64,000 bases of DNA from Paenisporosarcina sp. FSL H8-0542. GTDB lineage: Bacteria > Bacillota > Bacilli > Bacillales_A > Planococcaceae. The stretch spans positions 2,883,001 to 2,947,000 of the forward strand of contig NZ_CP152050.1 of NCBI RefSeq assembly GCF_038632915.1. Direction: 5' to 3'. Below the pieces are notes generated by a model, which made no database searches, was not told the DNA's origin, and was given only the letters and a program-made list of their open reading frames with translations. The position numbers and the translations under genes are program-made. Below, one piece after another: positions 17,499 through 25,901 of this stretch (the first letter of the stretch is position 1; the number at the start of each line of letters is the position of its first letter).

Positions 17499-17565
17499 GA
17501 AACCAACCCCTGAAAAAGAGAAGTTCAAAGAAATTTTTTGAAAGCCTATCTGCATTTAAAACCTT

Positions 17566-17629
17566 AAATCTTTCCTTTCACTTACGGTTTTCCGAGAAAA
17601 GCCGTATAATGAAAGGAAAGATTTTTTTT
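17566..17629 (+). terminator. Large terminator/attenuator-like hairpin before the SWIM-protein gene
   Basis: Perfect 15-base outer arms AAATCTTTCCTTTCA / TGAAAGGAAAGATTT enclose an inner stem ACGG..CCGT and are followed by eight T. It ends one base before the GGAG ribosome site of the next gene. A TATAAT sits at 17605-17610 inside the right-hand side. It may terminate the XRE gene, attenuate the SWIM/SNF2 operon, or both. Confidence 0.75.
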
Positions 17630-17642
17630 GGAGATGTTGTTG

Positions 17643-19193
17643 TTGAGCCATTCTTTATTTAATATTGCCGTACGCTACCAATCCCATATCCAACAATGGA
17701 TGGAGACGATTTCGGAAGATTTGCATCCCTCACATCAAGAGGATGAGGAGCTTGTCCGACGTGCTTCGTTTTCCGTTCGTAACGGAGCGGTACGTGCGCT
17801 TTCATATGACCCGTACGAACATTTACTCGAAGCAAAAGTGCAAGATGTGAGTCCTTGCATTGTGACGCTTCATTTAGTCGACGAACAAGTTACGTGTTCT
17901 TGTCCAGAAAAACGTCTATGTCGTCATTGCTTAGCCGTTTTATTCAGTTTATATATGCAGAAGTTTTCTTTATCCGAGTGGCTCCAGGAATGGCGCTTGA
18001 AGAAGTCGGAGCAACTTTCGTTACTTGCCAATGAACGTACACCGGAAAGCTGGAACGCAATCGTTCAATCGACGTTCAATGCTGTTTCTGGTGATTGGTC
18101 TTGGAAAGAGCGATACTTTATCGACAACTCGATTATTCAAATGAAACAGAAATTGAAGAAGTTCATGCCTTTTGAACGTGAATGGCAACCTCTTTACGAT
18201 GTCTATACCAAAACTATGCTGCTTCGTTTGTTGTTTGATGTCAGCGAAGATATGAATGAAAACATGTTCCGCGCTACCATCCAGACCGATATTGAAGATA
18301 TACAGCATCAGCTGCTGAATCTCTCGAGCAAACCACGTTTGTTCTCAGCTGATCCTTTTTATGATGCACTTGTGCTACATGTTCGTCATATCGTTTATGA
18401 GTTGGAAACGATGGCTGATCTTCGTTTTAATTTGTTTCACGCATATTGGGTCATACTGTTAACGGAAAAAGGCCGTCGTGAACAAGAGTTTGCTTATTTA
18501 CAGGAAAACAAAAGTCTAAATAACGACCTGTTTCGGGCTTTATTTTGCTTATTGCTAAAAATACCGGATGAATTGAAACTCATTACGGACCGTATTCATC
18601 CAAGTGATATGCCTGAATGGATGCATTTGGCGAAACTTGCAAAAGAGCAGGAAGATCTGCCGTCGCTGACGATTATATTGCATGCGATGCGTCCACATAT
18701 TTTTGATTATGTGAACAGTCATCTGTCTGCATGGAACCGTTCCGTGTTCGTTTCGAAATTATATGCGTTGTATAAATTCATCGAAATGCCGGATGCTGAA
18801 CGTGAGCAGCTGTTCTGGCAATTTGGTTCATTTGGCGTCCGTGCCTATTCCGATTTCCTGATTGATCAACACCGATATAAAGATTGGGTGGCTCTGCATC
18901 ACCGATTCGGGTCAACACTCGATTATGCGGAATCATGTGGTATGAAGACTGTCCTCCAGGAAGCACCTGAAACAGTGTTGCCGCTTTATCATGTACTTGC
19001 ACTGACCGAAGTGCGAGAGCGCAATCGCCATAACTATAAACAAGCCGTTCGCATTTGGAAAAAAATGAAATCGGCTGCAAAGAAAAGTGGCAAAACCGAA
19101 TATTGGAACAGCTACGTAAGCGAACTTCAAGCGAAATATCGTCGATTGCGCGCTCTCCAAGAAGAGATACAGAAAGGAAACTTGCCTTTATGA
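17643..19193 (+). CDS. SWIM zinc-finger protein (YwqB-like)
   Basis: 516 residues from TTG 17643, which is 9 bases from GGAG; an in-frame TTG at 17628 would leave no ribosome site. The SWIM zinc motif is near residue 80: CSCPEKRLCRHC (C-x-C-x(n)-C-x-H). The rest is helical with no catalytic motif, as in YwqB-type partners of SNF2 ATPases. Its stop overlaps the next gene's start (ATGA), so the two are co-translated. The exact role in DNA or nucleoprotein remodelling is not known. Confidence 0.85.
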   Translation: MSHSLFNIAVRYQSHIQQWMETISEDLHPSHQEDEELVRRASFSVRNGAVRALSYDPYEHLLEAKVQDVSPCIVTLHLVDEQVTCSCPEKRLCRHCLAVLFSLYMQKFSLSEWLQEWRLKKSEQLSLLANERTPESWNAIVQSTFNAVSGDWSWKERYFIDNSIIQMKQKLKKFMPFEREWQPLYDVYTKTMLLRLLFDVSEDMNENMFRATIQTDIEDIQHQLLNLSSKPRLFSADPFYDALVLHVRHIVYELETMADLRFNLFHAYWVILLTEKGRREQEFAYLQENKSLNNDLFRALFCLLLKIPDELKLITDRIHPSDMPEWMHLAKLAKEQEDLPSLTIILHAMRPHIFDYVNSHLSAWNRSVFVSKLYALYKFIEMPDAEREQLFWQFGSFGVRAYSDFLIDQHRYKDWVALHHRFGSTLDYAESCGMKTVLQEAPETVLPLYHVLALTEVRERNRHNYKQAVRIWKKMKSAAKKSGKTEYWNSYVSELQAKYRRLRALQEEIQKGNLPL

Positions 19194-21922
19194 CTTCCCG
19201 TGTATCGCCCTTTATGAAAAATTTAATACTGTCATTCGATCAAATGGATGATGGATTTACAACCGTGCATGCCTACAATGATGAAGGCATGCGTTTATTT
19301 ACGGAACAATGGATATCTTTTATCTCATTCCAACATGAACCCTCTTTTTACGGTTTGAATCATGATGAAGAAACTCGGTTTTCTTCACTTGAATTAGTGG
19401 AACTGTTCTCACCTATCGTTAAACACCCTTACGTACACGTTAGTGGCTATGCACAGGAAGACGAGTTGACGATATCAACCATTCAACAAGCTGCAAACAT
19501 ATGGAGTGCGCCAACTCTTTGGAATGATATTGAGTTTGAAGAAGGCTCACTAGTACTGACAACTGAAGAAGTCCCACCTGCTGCAAAAGTGATGCTTACT
19601 TCTGCCATTCAGCAGAAACTGTATGGCGCAGGGTTGACGTTATCGGATATTCCTACGTTACTTCCCTTTTTCAAACAAGGCGGTTGGCCTCTGCAAGCTC
19701 AAAGCGGGCATGCTGATGTCATTGTGGCACTGCGGCTTAGTGAGCCTGAGTCCTTCTCGGATGAATGGCTATTGGAAACTGTGGTTCGCGGCAAGAAAAG
19801 TTCTGTGCACTGGACTCCCGCTTTTCGGAAGAAAGATTCTTCAATCGCTAATGCGCTACCTGATAAATGGAAAGTTCATGCTCCTTATGTGTATGAAACG
19901 CAATCCAATATGCTGGAATTAATGAATATGGAATCGGATGCGGATCGGTTTTTATCTAGTTCGTTAAGTGATTTGGACGTCCGCCATTTCTTGCGTGACG
20001 ATGCAGCACGCCTGCAAGCTCTTGGTTTTGAAGTGATTTTGCCAGGTTGGTTAAAAGCGGTGAAAGAATCCAAACTGCGCGTCAAGTCGAATGCCAAGAC
20101 CGCTTCGTTTAAAACAACAGCCGGTCTGAATGAAATTTTAACTTTTGATTGGCACTTCTCGTTAAATGGTCAAGCGATTACTGAAGATCAATTCAAACAA
20201 ATGGTTGAAGAAAATCGTGAGTACATACGTGCCGGTAACGAATGGTTCCGCATCGATTCACACTGGATGCATGAAATCCGCCAGTTGATGGAACAAACGG
20301 AAGCTGAAGACTGGACCGTGAAAGAATTATTGTTCCGTGAACTGCCTGAAGCACTCGTACTTGATGAAGATAATTTGGAAGAAGAGGACGATCCATTATT
20401 CCAGTTCGAACTGAATCAATCCCTTCAAAAGTATTTGGAACAGCTACAGGATAAGAAAGGTCTGCCTACTACGACTGTTTCCCCTCATTTGTTGACGGAA
20501 CTGCGTCCTTATCAGCAACAGGGCTTTGACTGGATTGTGTTTATGCGTGAACAAGGATTCGGCGTCTGTTTAGCGGATGATATGGGTCTCGGAAAAACAG
20601 TACAGCTGATTGCGTACTTGCTCCATGTACATCGCACAAATCAAACGGATAAGCCATCGTTTATCATTTGCCCTACTTCCGTTTTAGGAAACTGGCAAAA
20701 AGAGCTGGCACGATTTGCGCCTGATTTGGACGTCCATGTGCATTACGGGCAAACACGTTCCAAAGATGAATCACTGGCTACTGAACTCATTTCCATGAAA
20801 CCGGATGTCGTATTGACGACTTTTGGTACGGCTTCTCAGGATGCTGAAGCGTTAAGTGAAATCGAATGGGCCAGTGTGACTCTGGATGAAGCTCAGAACA
20901 TCAAAAACATGCACACGAAGCAAAGTCGTGCGATCCGCAAGTTACGCGGTGAACATCATTTGGCATTGACAGGAACACCAGTTGAAAATCGTTTGTCTGA
21001 GTTATGGGCCATTTTCGATTTCATTTATAAAGGCTATTTAGGTAGCTTCCGTAAGTTCCAGGATAACTTTATTGCACCAATTGAACGCGATGAGTCGGAA
21101 AATCATAAACAAAAACTACGAAACAAAATCCGTCCTTTCTTGTTGAGACGTACGAAGCAGGATCCAGACTTGCTGTTGAACCTGCCGGACAAACAAGAAC
21201 AGCGTGAGTATTGCCCATTGACGACGGAGCAAGCAGCACTCTATGAAAGCTTGATTCAGGAGACGCTGTTCAAACTCGAAACATTGACCGGCTTTGAGAA
21301 AAAAGGACTTATTTTAAAAATGTTGAGCAAGCTGAAGCAATTGTGTAATCACCCAGCCCTTTATCTGAAGGAGGGGTTTGGTGAAGCGGAGTATATGATG
21401 GAGCGTTCTGAAAAACTGGCGCGCATCGTCACTTTGGCAGCAGAAATTGCCGCTCGCGGTGAGCAATGTCTCATTTTCACCCAGTACATTGGAATGGGTC
21501 ATCTGCTACAGCATTGCTTAAGCGAGTTGCACGACATCGATCCGCCATTCTTAACTGGCAGCATGCCAAAAGCACAGCGTGACCGTCTGGTTGAATCCTT
21601 CCAGGAAAAAGAATTCCCTGTGTTTCTTTTGTCACTGAAAGCTGGTGGAACGGGACTTAACTTAACTGCTGCAAATCATGTATTGCATGCCGATCGTTGG
21701 TGGAATCCAGCGGTTGAAAATCAAGCAACTGACCGTGCCTACCGCATTGGTCAAACGCGTTTTGTCCATGTGCATAAATTCGTGACAATTGGTACGATTG
21801 AAGAGAAAATCGACAAATTGCTAGCTGATAAACAAGCTTTGTCGGAAGACTTGATCCAATCCAGCCAGTGGATTACTGAACTAGCGGATGATGATTTAAA
21901 AGAACTTCTTACATTAGGTTAA
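19190..21922 (+). CDS. SNF2-family helicase/ATPase (YwqA-like)
   Basis: 910 residues from ATG 19190, which overlaps the SWIM gene's stop; a longer open frame reaching 19055 lies wholly within the upstream gene. Domains: an N-terminal SNF2-associated region (1-430), RecA-like domain 1 with GVCLADDMGLGKT near 462 (Walker A), TLDEAQNIKN near 562 (DEAQ box) and LTGTPVENR, and domain 2 with LLSLKAGGTGLNLT and QATDRAYRIGQ. This is an ATP-driven translocase on double-stranded DNA. A strong terminator follows at 21934. Target DNA or protein is unknown. Confidence 0.93.
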   Translation: MTSRVSPFMKNLILSFDQMDDGFTTVHAYNDEGMRLFTEQWISFISFQHEPSFYGLNHDEETRFSSLELVELFSPIVKHPYVHVSGYAQEDELTISTIQQAANIWSAPTLWNDIEFEEGSLVLTTEEVPPAAKVMLTSAIQQKLYGAGLTLSDIPTLLPFFKQGGWPLQAQSGHADVIVALRLSEPESFSDEWLLETVVRGKKSSVHWTPAFRKKDSSIANALPDKWKVHAPYVYETQSNMLELMNMESDADRFLSSSLSDLDVRHFLRDDAARLQALGFEVILPGWLKAVKESKLRVKSNAKTASFKTTAGLNEILTFDWHFSLNGQAITEDQFKQMVEENREYIRAGNEWFRIDSHWMHEIRQLMEQTEAEDWTVKELLFRELPEALVLDEDNLEEEDDPLFQFELNQSLQKYLEQLQDKKGLPTTTVSPHLLTELRPYQQQGFDWIVFMREQGFGVCLADDMGLGKTVQLIAYLLHVHRTNQTDKPSFIICPTSVLGNWQKELARFAPDLDVHVHYGQTRSKDESLATELISMKPDVVLTTFGTASQDAEALSEIEWASVTLDEAQNIKNMHTKQSRAIRKLRGEHHLALTGTPVENRLSELWAIFDFIYKGYLGSFRKFQDNFIAPIERDESENHKQKLRNKIRPFLLRRTKQDPDLLLNLPDKQEQREYCPLTTEQAALYESLIQETLFKLETLTGFEKKGLILKMLSKLKQLCNHPALYLKEGFGEAEYMMERSEKLARIVTLAAEIAARGEQCLIFTQYIGMGHLLQHCLSELHDIDPPFLTGSMPKAQRDRLVESFQEKEFPVFLLSLKAGGTGLNLTAANHVLHADRWWNPAVENQATDRAYRIGQTRFVHVHKFVTIGTIEEKIDKLLADKQALSEDLIQSSQWITELADDDLKELLTLG

Positions 21923-21933
21923 CGTTTATATGG

Positions 21934-21965
21934 ATGCCTGTCGGATTTCCGGCAGGCATTTTATT
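21934..21965 (+). terminator. Terminator of the SNF2 operon
   Basis: ATGCCTG-tCGG-attt-CCGg-CAGGCAT hairpin followed by TTTTATTTTA, 12 bases after the stop codon. Confidence 0.9.
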
Positions 21966-21977
21966 TTATAAAAATTG

Positions 21978-22012
21978 GAGGGAATCGGCTCCCTTTCCGC
22001 GTACGAACTTGC
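21978..22012. repeat. Short dispersed repeat, also at 50688-50716
   Basis: GGAATCGGCTCCCTTTCC-GCGTACGAACTTGC here matches GGAATCTGCTCCCTTTCC-GCAGACGAACCGGC near prfA. Confidence 0.6.
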
Positions 22013-22031
22013 TAGCCTCCTCTGCTGAGTT

Positions 22032-22455
22032 TTTCTATATGTCTAGTTCTGCTGGCCAGACAGTACCTCCGTTTCACTGTCTCATTCGAAAACAGGTTTT
22101 CGAGTCGGCAGTTCCAACGTCGGAGTCGGTCTATCTTGGCCTACTACACTTTTCTTATGTCCAGCTTCAAGCACCAGCTCACACCTAAGCTTGGGCCCAC
22201 AGGATGTGGGTCATGAAGGCGTTCGGACACGATGTCCGGATCTTAGCCTCCCCTCCCAAATACATGCGAAAGCGGGCTTTCGCTTCGTGCCTTCCAGCGC
22301 CGGTGTTGAGCTAGAGTGATGCTTTCCGCTTTTCTATATGTCTAGTTCCGCAGGCCAGACCGCACCTCCGTTTCACTGTCTCGTTCGAAAACAGGTTTTC
22401 GAGTCGGCAGTTCCAACGTCGGAGTCGGTCTATCTTGGCCTACTACACTTTTCTA
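22032..22455. repeat. Direct repeat of 125 bp with a divergent hairpin-rich spacer
   Basis: 22032-22156 and 22331-22455 are two 125-base copies differing at only a handful of positions. Each carries CGAAAACAGGTTTTCG, a small hairpin, and ends CTACTACACTTTTCT. The spacer contains GCGAAAGCGGGCTTTCGC and a GGACA..TGTCC dyad, and a segment GTCCAGCTTCAAGCACCAGCT that recurs inverted near 25.5 kb. This resembles the GTCTAG-CTCCAGCGCC intergenic repeats I associate with Bacillales genomes. No coding. Confidence 0.85.
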
Positions 22456-22515
22456 TGTACAAGACCGACCGTGCTTCACGCGGCCGGTTTCCTCTCTTGC
22501 CAATCTAGTAAAATC

Positions 22516-22659
22516 TTATTTGCCCACTACGCGTAATGTGGGTTCGGTTAATTTGTGTTCGAGCACTTGAATTCGCTCATTCAAATTCGCAATCATACGA
22601 ATTAGTTGTTCCATATGTAGTTCCATTCGAATGAGATGATCAGATGATGAAGCTTTCAT
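22516..22659 (-). CDS. Small coiled-coil protein, 47 residues
   Basis: From ATG 22659 with AAAGGA 10 bases upstream: MKASSSDHLIRMELHMEQ, then LIRMIANLNERIQVLEHKL with a clear heptad pattern, then TEPTLRVVGK. Predicted to form a short amphipathic coiled coil; no membrane segment. It lies 75 bases downstream of the ssb gene on the same strand and may be cotranscribed. No family recognised. Confidence 0.55.
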   Translation of the reverse strand: MKASSSDHLIRMELHMEQLIRMIANLNERIQVLEHKLTEPTLRVVGK

Positions 22660-22734
22660 TGGGTGAATTCCTTTCTCTTGGATTGAGAAATCTTGTGTAC
22701 TAACCAACGGTGCGGTCTACCGTGGAAAACATAG

Positions 22735-23154
22735 TTACACAACCGGTAATTCTTTGTGCTCTTCCTCAGAGAATATAAAGTCTTCTTTCGCTTGCGACTC
22801 TTTTTTCATATGAGGAATTTCTGAAGATTGTCCTGCTTTCGGTTTCGTTTGTAAGAATTGAACTTCTTCAACGATGACTTCGGTTACGAAGACTCGATTG
22901 CCATCTTCTTTTTGGTAGGATCTCGAGTGGATATGTCCACTGATTCCTACAAGCGAGCCTTTTCCACAATACTTCACTGTGTGTTCAGCAAGTTTCCCCC
23001 ATACAGTGCATAATACAAAATCTGCTTCATCCGCTTTTGCACTTTTGTAAGTACGTTGTACAGCCAACACAAAACTTGCTTGCACCCTTCCTTCAGACAA
23101 TTGCCGAAATACTGGATCTTTTGTCATGCGGCCAATCATCCCGATTTGATTCAT
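22735..23154 (-). CDS. ssbB: Single-stranded DNA-binding protein, second copy (SsbB-like)
   Basis: 139 residues; OB-fold ssDNA-binding protein. MNQIGMIGRMTKDPVFRQ, FVLAVQRTYK, DFVLCTVWGKLAEHTVKYCGKGSLVGISGHI and YQKEDGNRVFVTEVIVEEVQF are standard SSB motifs. Ribosome site AAGGAGGTG is ideal. The C-terminal ~35 residues are acidic but end in KELPVV rather than the DDDIPF tip of housekeeping SSB. Position between the ywq-like block and ywpF matches competence-associated ssbB (ywpH) of B. subtilis. Competence regulation is inference. Confidence 0.85.
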   Translation of the reverse strand: MNQIGMIGRMTKDPVFRQLSEGRVQASFVLAVQRTYKSAKADEADFVLCTVWGKLAEHTVKYCGKGSLVGISGHIHSRSYQKEDGNRVFVTEVIVEEVQFLQTKPKAGQSSEIPHMKKESQAKEDFIFSEEEHKELPVV

Positions 23155-23375
23155 TTATTCACCTCCTTTCAGGTTACTGAATTTATTGTACAAAGCACAT
23201 TTAATTGTGTGCAAAGGACCAAAAATTAATTTTGCCCTCTTTTGAGCCTGTAAAAATTTAATTTTGCAAGTACCACATATTAACAAAGTTCTTCTTATAC
23301 CATGTGGCTCTAAGTGTGAAGCATTTCTTTAAAATGCGGTTTTGGCTAGTTCTCTAAGATTTTTGAAGTCTATGA

Positions 23376-23381
23376 TATAAT
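23376..23381 (+). promoter_or_regulatory. Extended -10 promoter for the ywpF-like gene
   Basis: TGATATAAT (TGn plus TATAAT), 38 bases before the TTG start. No clear -35 box. Confidence 0.5.
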
Positions 23382-23418
23382 AGAGTCAATTAAACTTTGC
23401 GGAAAGGCTGTGAGCTTA

Positions 23419-23856
23419 TTGAAAACCTTTAAAATGTTGTCTATGACATTGGTTCAAGGGGACCAAACCATTGCGATTCCTCTCGTAGATGGCATCATCA
23501 TCAATCAAGAAAACAGCCACCGATCATGGATATTAGAAATGTATGTCGATAAAAAAGACAGTACGATATTTGAGCAATACAATGGTTCTGGGGAATTGGT
23601 TGAAGTGAAAGTTGTCATTTCGTATCCTGAAAATGAACCTGCAAGCTTTGAAGTTGCAGTATATGCTGTCAAAGAAATTGGAGATTATGTTTCGGTGCTG
23701 TTGAAAGGGATGTTAATTCGCACCCGGCGTAAGTATGCCTTGCAACTTTTGACAGAACTTGTCCAAGATGGATTAACAGGTGAAAAGCTTATTACTCGCT
23801 TTGAAAACGATATGCGACAACGACCTCATTTAAAAAAAGACTCGGCTGAAATTTAG
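23419..23856 (+). CDS. ywpF: YwpF-like protein
   Basis: 145 residues from TTG 23419 (AAAGG 11 bases upstream); this gives MKTFKML, like B. subtilis YwpF, while the GTG at 23410 is only two bases from the ribosome site. Beta-rich first half (IPLVDGIIINQEN, WILEMYVDKKD) and a helical end. Role unknown; no membrane segment. It sits in the expected place between ssbB and fabZ but on the opposite strand to both. A terminator overlaps its stop codon. Confidence 0.75.
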   Translation: MKTFKMLSMTLVQGDQTIAIPLVDGIIINQENSHRSWILEMYVDKKDSTIFEQYNGSGELVEVKVVISYPENEPASFEVAVYAVKEIGDYVSVLLKGMLIRTRRKYALQLLTELVQDGLTGEKLITRFENDMRQRPHLKKDSAEI

Positions 23857-23869
23857 CCGAGTCTTTTTT
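23836..23869 (+). terminator. Terminator overlapping the ywpF stop
   Basis: AAAAGACTCGGCT..AGCCGAGTC followed by TTTTTT; the TAG stop (23854-23856) is in the hairpin. Confidence 0.9.
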
Positions 23870-23971
23870 GTATTAAAGCGAGCCCAATTCGCGTCTTAGC
23901 TTCAGAAACTCAATCAAATTTTCGATTCATTTCGTCCAGAAAAGACATTCGGGATTCTTCACAATTCAGTA

Positions 23972-24313
23972 TTATTCGTCTTTGTTATCCGCGTCACGTC
24001 TATCCATGTCATCTTCAAGGATTTCTTCTTCATCTGTATTCGCGTCTTTCATCATGTCTTTATCATTATCTTTGTTTTGATCTTCGTTTGTTGGGTCCAC
24101 ATGATTTTCACCTTCAGTACCAGGCACTAAATCTTGGGTATCTTCTCGTACGTCATTTACGTCGTCATTTACATTGTTTTCTACGTCATTTACATCGTTT
24201 TTTACGTCGTTTTCCATTGGGGTTTCGTTTCCTGGTACTTTGTCGTTATTCATGTTACATCCGACAAGTAAAAGTGCACTCATACCAAAGACCATCGTTG
24301 CTTTTTTCCACAT
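23972..24313 (-). CDS. Acidic lipoprotein
   Basis: 113 residues from ATG 24313 (AAAGGAGGG, about 9 bases). Signal peptide with lipobox LLVGC places the mature protein on the outer face of the membrane. The mature part is dominated by Asp, Asn and Glu, with an internal repeat of the form NDV-KNDVNDVENNVNDDV around residues 38-60. No domain recognised; low-complexity extracytoplasmic lipoproteins of this sort occur in many Bacillales. Function unknown. Confidence 0.8.
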   Translation of the reverse strand: MWKKATMVFGMSALLLVGCNMNNDKVPGNETPMENDVKNDVNDVENNVNDDVNDVREDTQDLVPGTEGENHVDPTNEDQNKDNDKDMMKDANTDEEEILEDDMDRRDADNKDE

Positions 24314-24398
24314 AAAAAATTCCCTCCTTTCCGGCAATTGTTCACCACAATTAATGTGATTCACTGTAGGTTGCCCGGGAAAGGAAGGAACTATCCGA

Positions 24399-24785
24399 CT
24401 ATGCGTTTAGTTTTTCTTTTAAAATGGATTCGACGTATGCCGCTTCCGCTTTACACGCATAATCATAATGAGTGTTGAGTTGTTCTTGCATAATTTCAAT
24501 TTTTGCAACTTGTTCTTCAGACGGTGGCTCATTCAAAATTTTATCAATGGCTTGATTCATTTTTTTGGCAATTTCTTCGTGAAATACTGGATCTTGCTTA
24601 CATTCTTCAGAAATCTTGTCTGTCCATGTAGCACTTTCACTTATATATATGCGCCAAGTTTGAATGAAGTCTTCCATACTGAAACGATTTTCAGACCATT
24701 CAATCGAAGCCATATAATGTTCGAAAACGGTTTTGATGGAGCGTGTAATGCTACTTTTTACTCCGGTTGGTAATTCTTTATACAT
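24399..24785 (-). CDS. Hypothetical helical cytoplasmic protein
   Basis: 128 residues from ATG 24785 with AGGAGG 11 bases upstream. Mostly helical (SITRSIKTVFEHYMASIEW; EEQVAKIEIMQEQLNTHYDYA), no membrane segment and no motif I recognise. It lies between fabZ and the lipoprotein, where B. subtilis has other small ywp genes, but I cannot equate it with one of them. Confidence 0.65.
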   Translation of the reverse strand: MYKELPTGVKSSITRSIKTVFEHYMASIEWSENRFSMEDFIQTWRIYISESATWTDKISEECKQDPVFHEEIAKKMNQAIDKILNEPPSEEQVAKIEIMQEQLNTHYDYACKAEAAYVESILKEKLNA

Positions 24786-24880
24786 GAAGCGGAAAACCTC
24801 CTACTTGAAAGGCTACACCGTCTGTTTTATTATTCCCTCAGACGATTAGCATTAAACAACTTGTACTTGTTGAATAGTGA

Positions 24881-25324
24881 TTATTCTTTTTCAACAATTG
24901 GTCCGAGAGCAAATAAAATATCGGTTTCGCATGCGATTTCGCCGTCTACTGTCGCGATGGCATGACCTTTGCCCATTGCCCCGCGAAGTTTTACGAATTC
25001 CACTTCCAAGCGAAGTTGATCGCCAGGCACGACTTGTCGTTTGAAACGGCAGTTATCTACACCAGTCAAAAATGCAAGACGTCCTTTGTTTTCTTCTTTG
25101 TTCAATAACGCTACTCCACCAACTTGTGCCAATGCTTCGATAATTAAAACACCTGGCATTACAGGATATCCTGGGAAATGCCCATTGAAGAAATCTTCGT
25201 TGATTGAAACGTTTTTCAAACCAACTGCACGTTTGCCGTCTTCAATTTCAGTAATTCGATCGACCAATAAAAATGGATAACGATGTGGTAAAATTGCTTG
25301 AATTTGTTGAGCTGATAATGTCAC
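24881..25324 (-). CDS. fabZ: 3-hydroxyacyl-ACP dehydratase
   Basis: 147 residues; removes water from 3-hydroxyacyl-ACP in fatty acid elongation. The hot-dog signature [22 protein letters not shown] is split here as [13 protein letters not shown] and VLIIEALAQ (near residues 47-67), with the catalytic His in GHFPG and Glu in IIEALAQ. GTG 25324 has GGAGG 7 bases upstream. Length matches FabZ. Neighbours mbl and the EpuA-type gene match the B. subtilis ywpB locus. Confidence 0.95.
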   Translation of the reverse strand: MTLSAQQIQAILPHRYPFLLVDRITEIEDGKRAVGLKNVSINEDFFNGHFPGYPVMPGVLIIEALAQVGGVALLNKEENKGRLAFLTGVDNCRFKRQVVPGDQLRLEVEFVKLRGAMGKGHAIATVDGEIACETDILFALGPIVEKE

Positions 25325-25420
25325 TGTAAAACCTCCATAAGAAAAGCGTAAAGCGCCACTTCAGATCGACTCCGATGGTGGAAGAAACGAATCGAAAATC
25401 TGTTTTCGAATTGTTTTGGT

Positions 25421-25465
25421 ATGAAGGCTAGTGTCCCGACATCATGTCGGGACACTAGCCTTCAT
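25421..25465. repeat. Perfect 45-bp palindrome with 22-base arms
   Basis: Left arm 25421-25442 begins ATGAAGGCTAGTGTCCCGAC and the right arm 25444-25465 is its exact reverse complement around a single C. It is embedded in a longer dispersed repeat (to about 25525) that also occurs inverted near 22.16-22.25 kb. No T-tract, so not a normal terminator. Confidence 0.95.
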
Positions 25466-25548
25466 GACCCATGTGTACCTAACCGGAGGTGTGAGCTGGC
25501 GCTTGTAGCTAGACAATATTTTTTTCTAAAGACGTGCAAAGAGTCGAT

Positions 25549-25848
25549 TTACTTCTCTTTCCCGTTTAAAATGTCCAAAATGTGTTGCCATGTTTCCCAC
25601 TTAAGGGCGTCTTTTGGTTCACCATCTCCGATGTAACCATAGCCAATAATTAATCCTGCTGCAATTGCAGCAACGACAAGAGCTAAAACCAAAATAATAC
25701 GAAGCCAAATCGGGAAAAGACGTATTTGAACCCACCAAGTTTTCTTTTGACCCTTAGCTTCGGCTTTTTCAGCTTTGTGCTGTTTTCGGTTTGAAGCAAC
25801 TGGCTGCGTTTTTACCTGTTGTTGTTCGTCTTTTACTTCATTCGTCAT
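25549..25848 (-). CDS. EpuA-family small membrane protein (often labelled RNA polymerase beta subunit)
   Basis: 99 residues: a Lys/Gln-rich cytoplasmic N-terminus (1-40), the conserved IRLFPIWLRIILVLALVV membrane segment (43-66) and the conserved IGYGYIGDGEPKDALKWETW tail. This is the EpuA domain family; the common database name 'DNA-directed RNA polymerase subunit beta' is a misnomer and no polymerase motif is present. In Bacillales it regularly neighbours mbl and fabZ. Function unknown; placement next to mbl suggests an envelope role. Confidence 0.8.
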   Translation of the reverse strand: MTNEVKDEQQQVKTQPVASNRKQHKAEKAEAKGQKKTWWVQIRLFPIWLRIILVLALVVAAIAAGLIIGYGYIGDGEPKDALKWETWQHILDILNGKEK

Positions 25849-25901
25849 TCGCCGTTCTCCTTATCGTCCATCAATTGTGCATGTATATTTGTTGGTAATC
25901 T

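Noticed and set aside
22032-22455. Insertion sequence
   Set aside because: No transposase frame, no terminal inverted repeats or target duplication seen; repeats are direct and non-coding.
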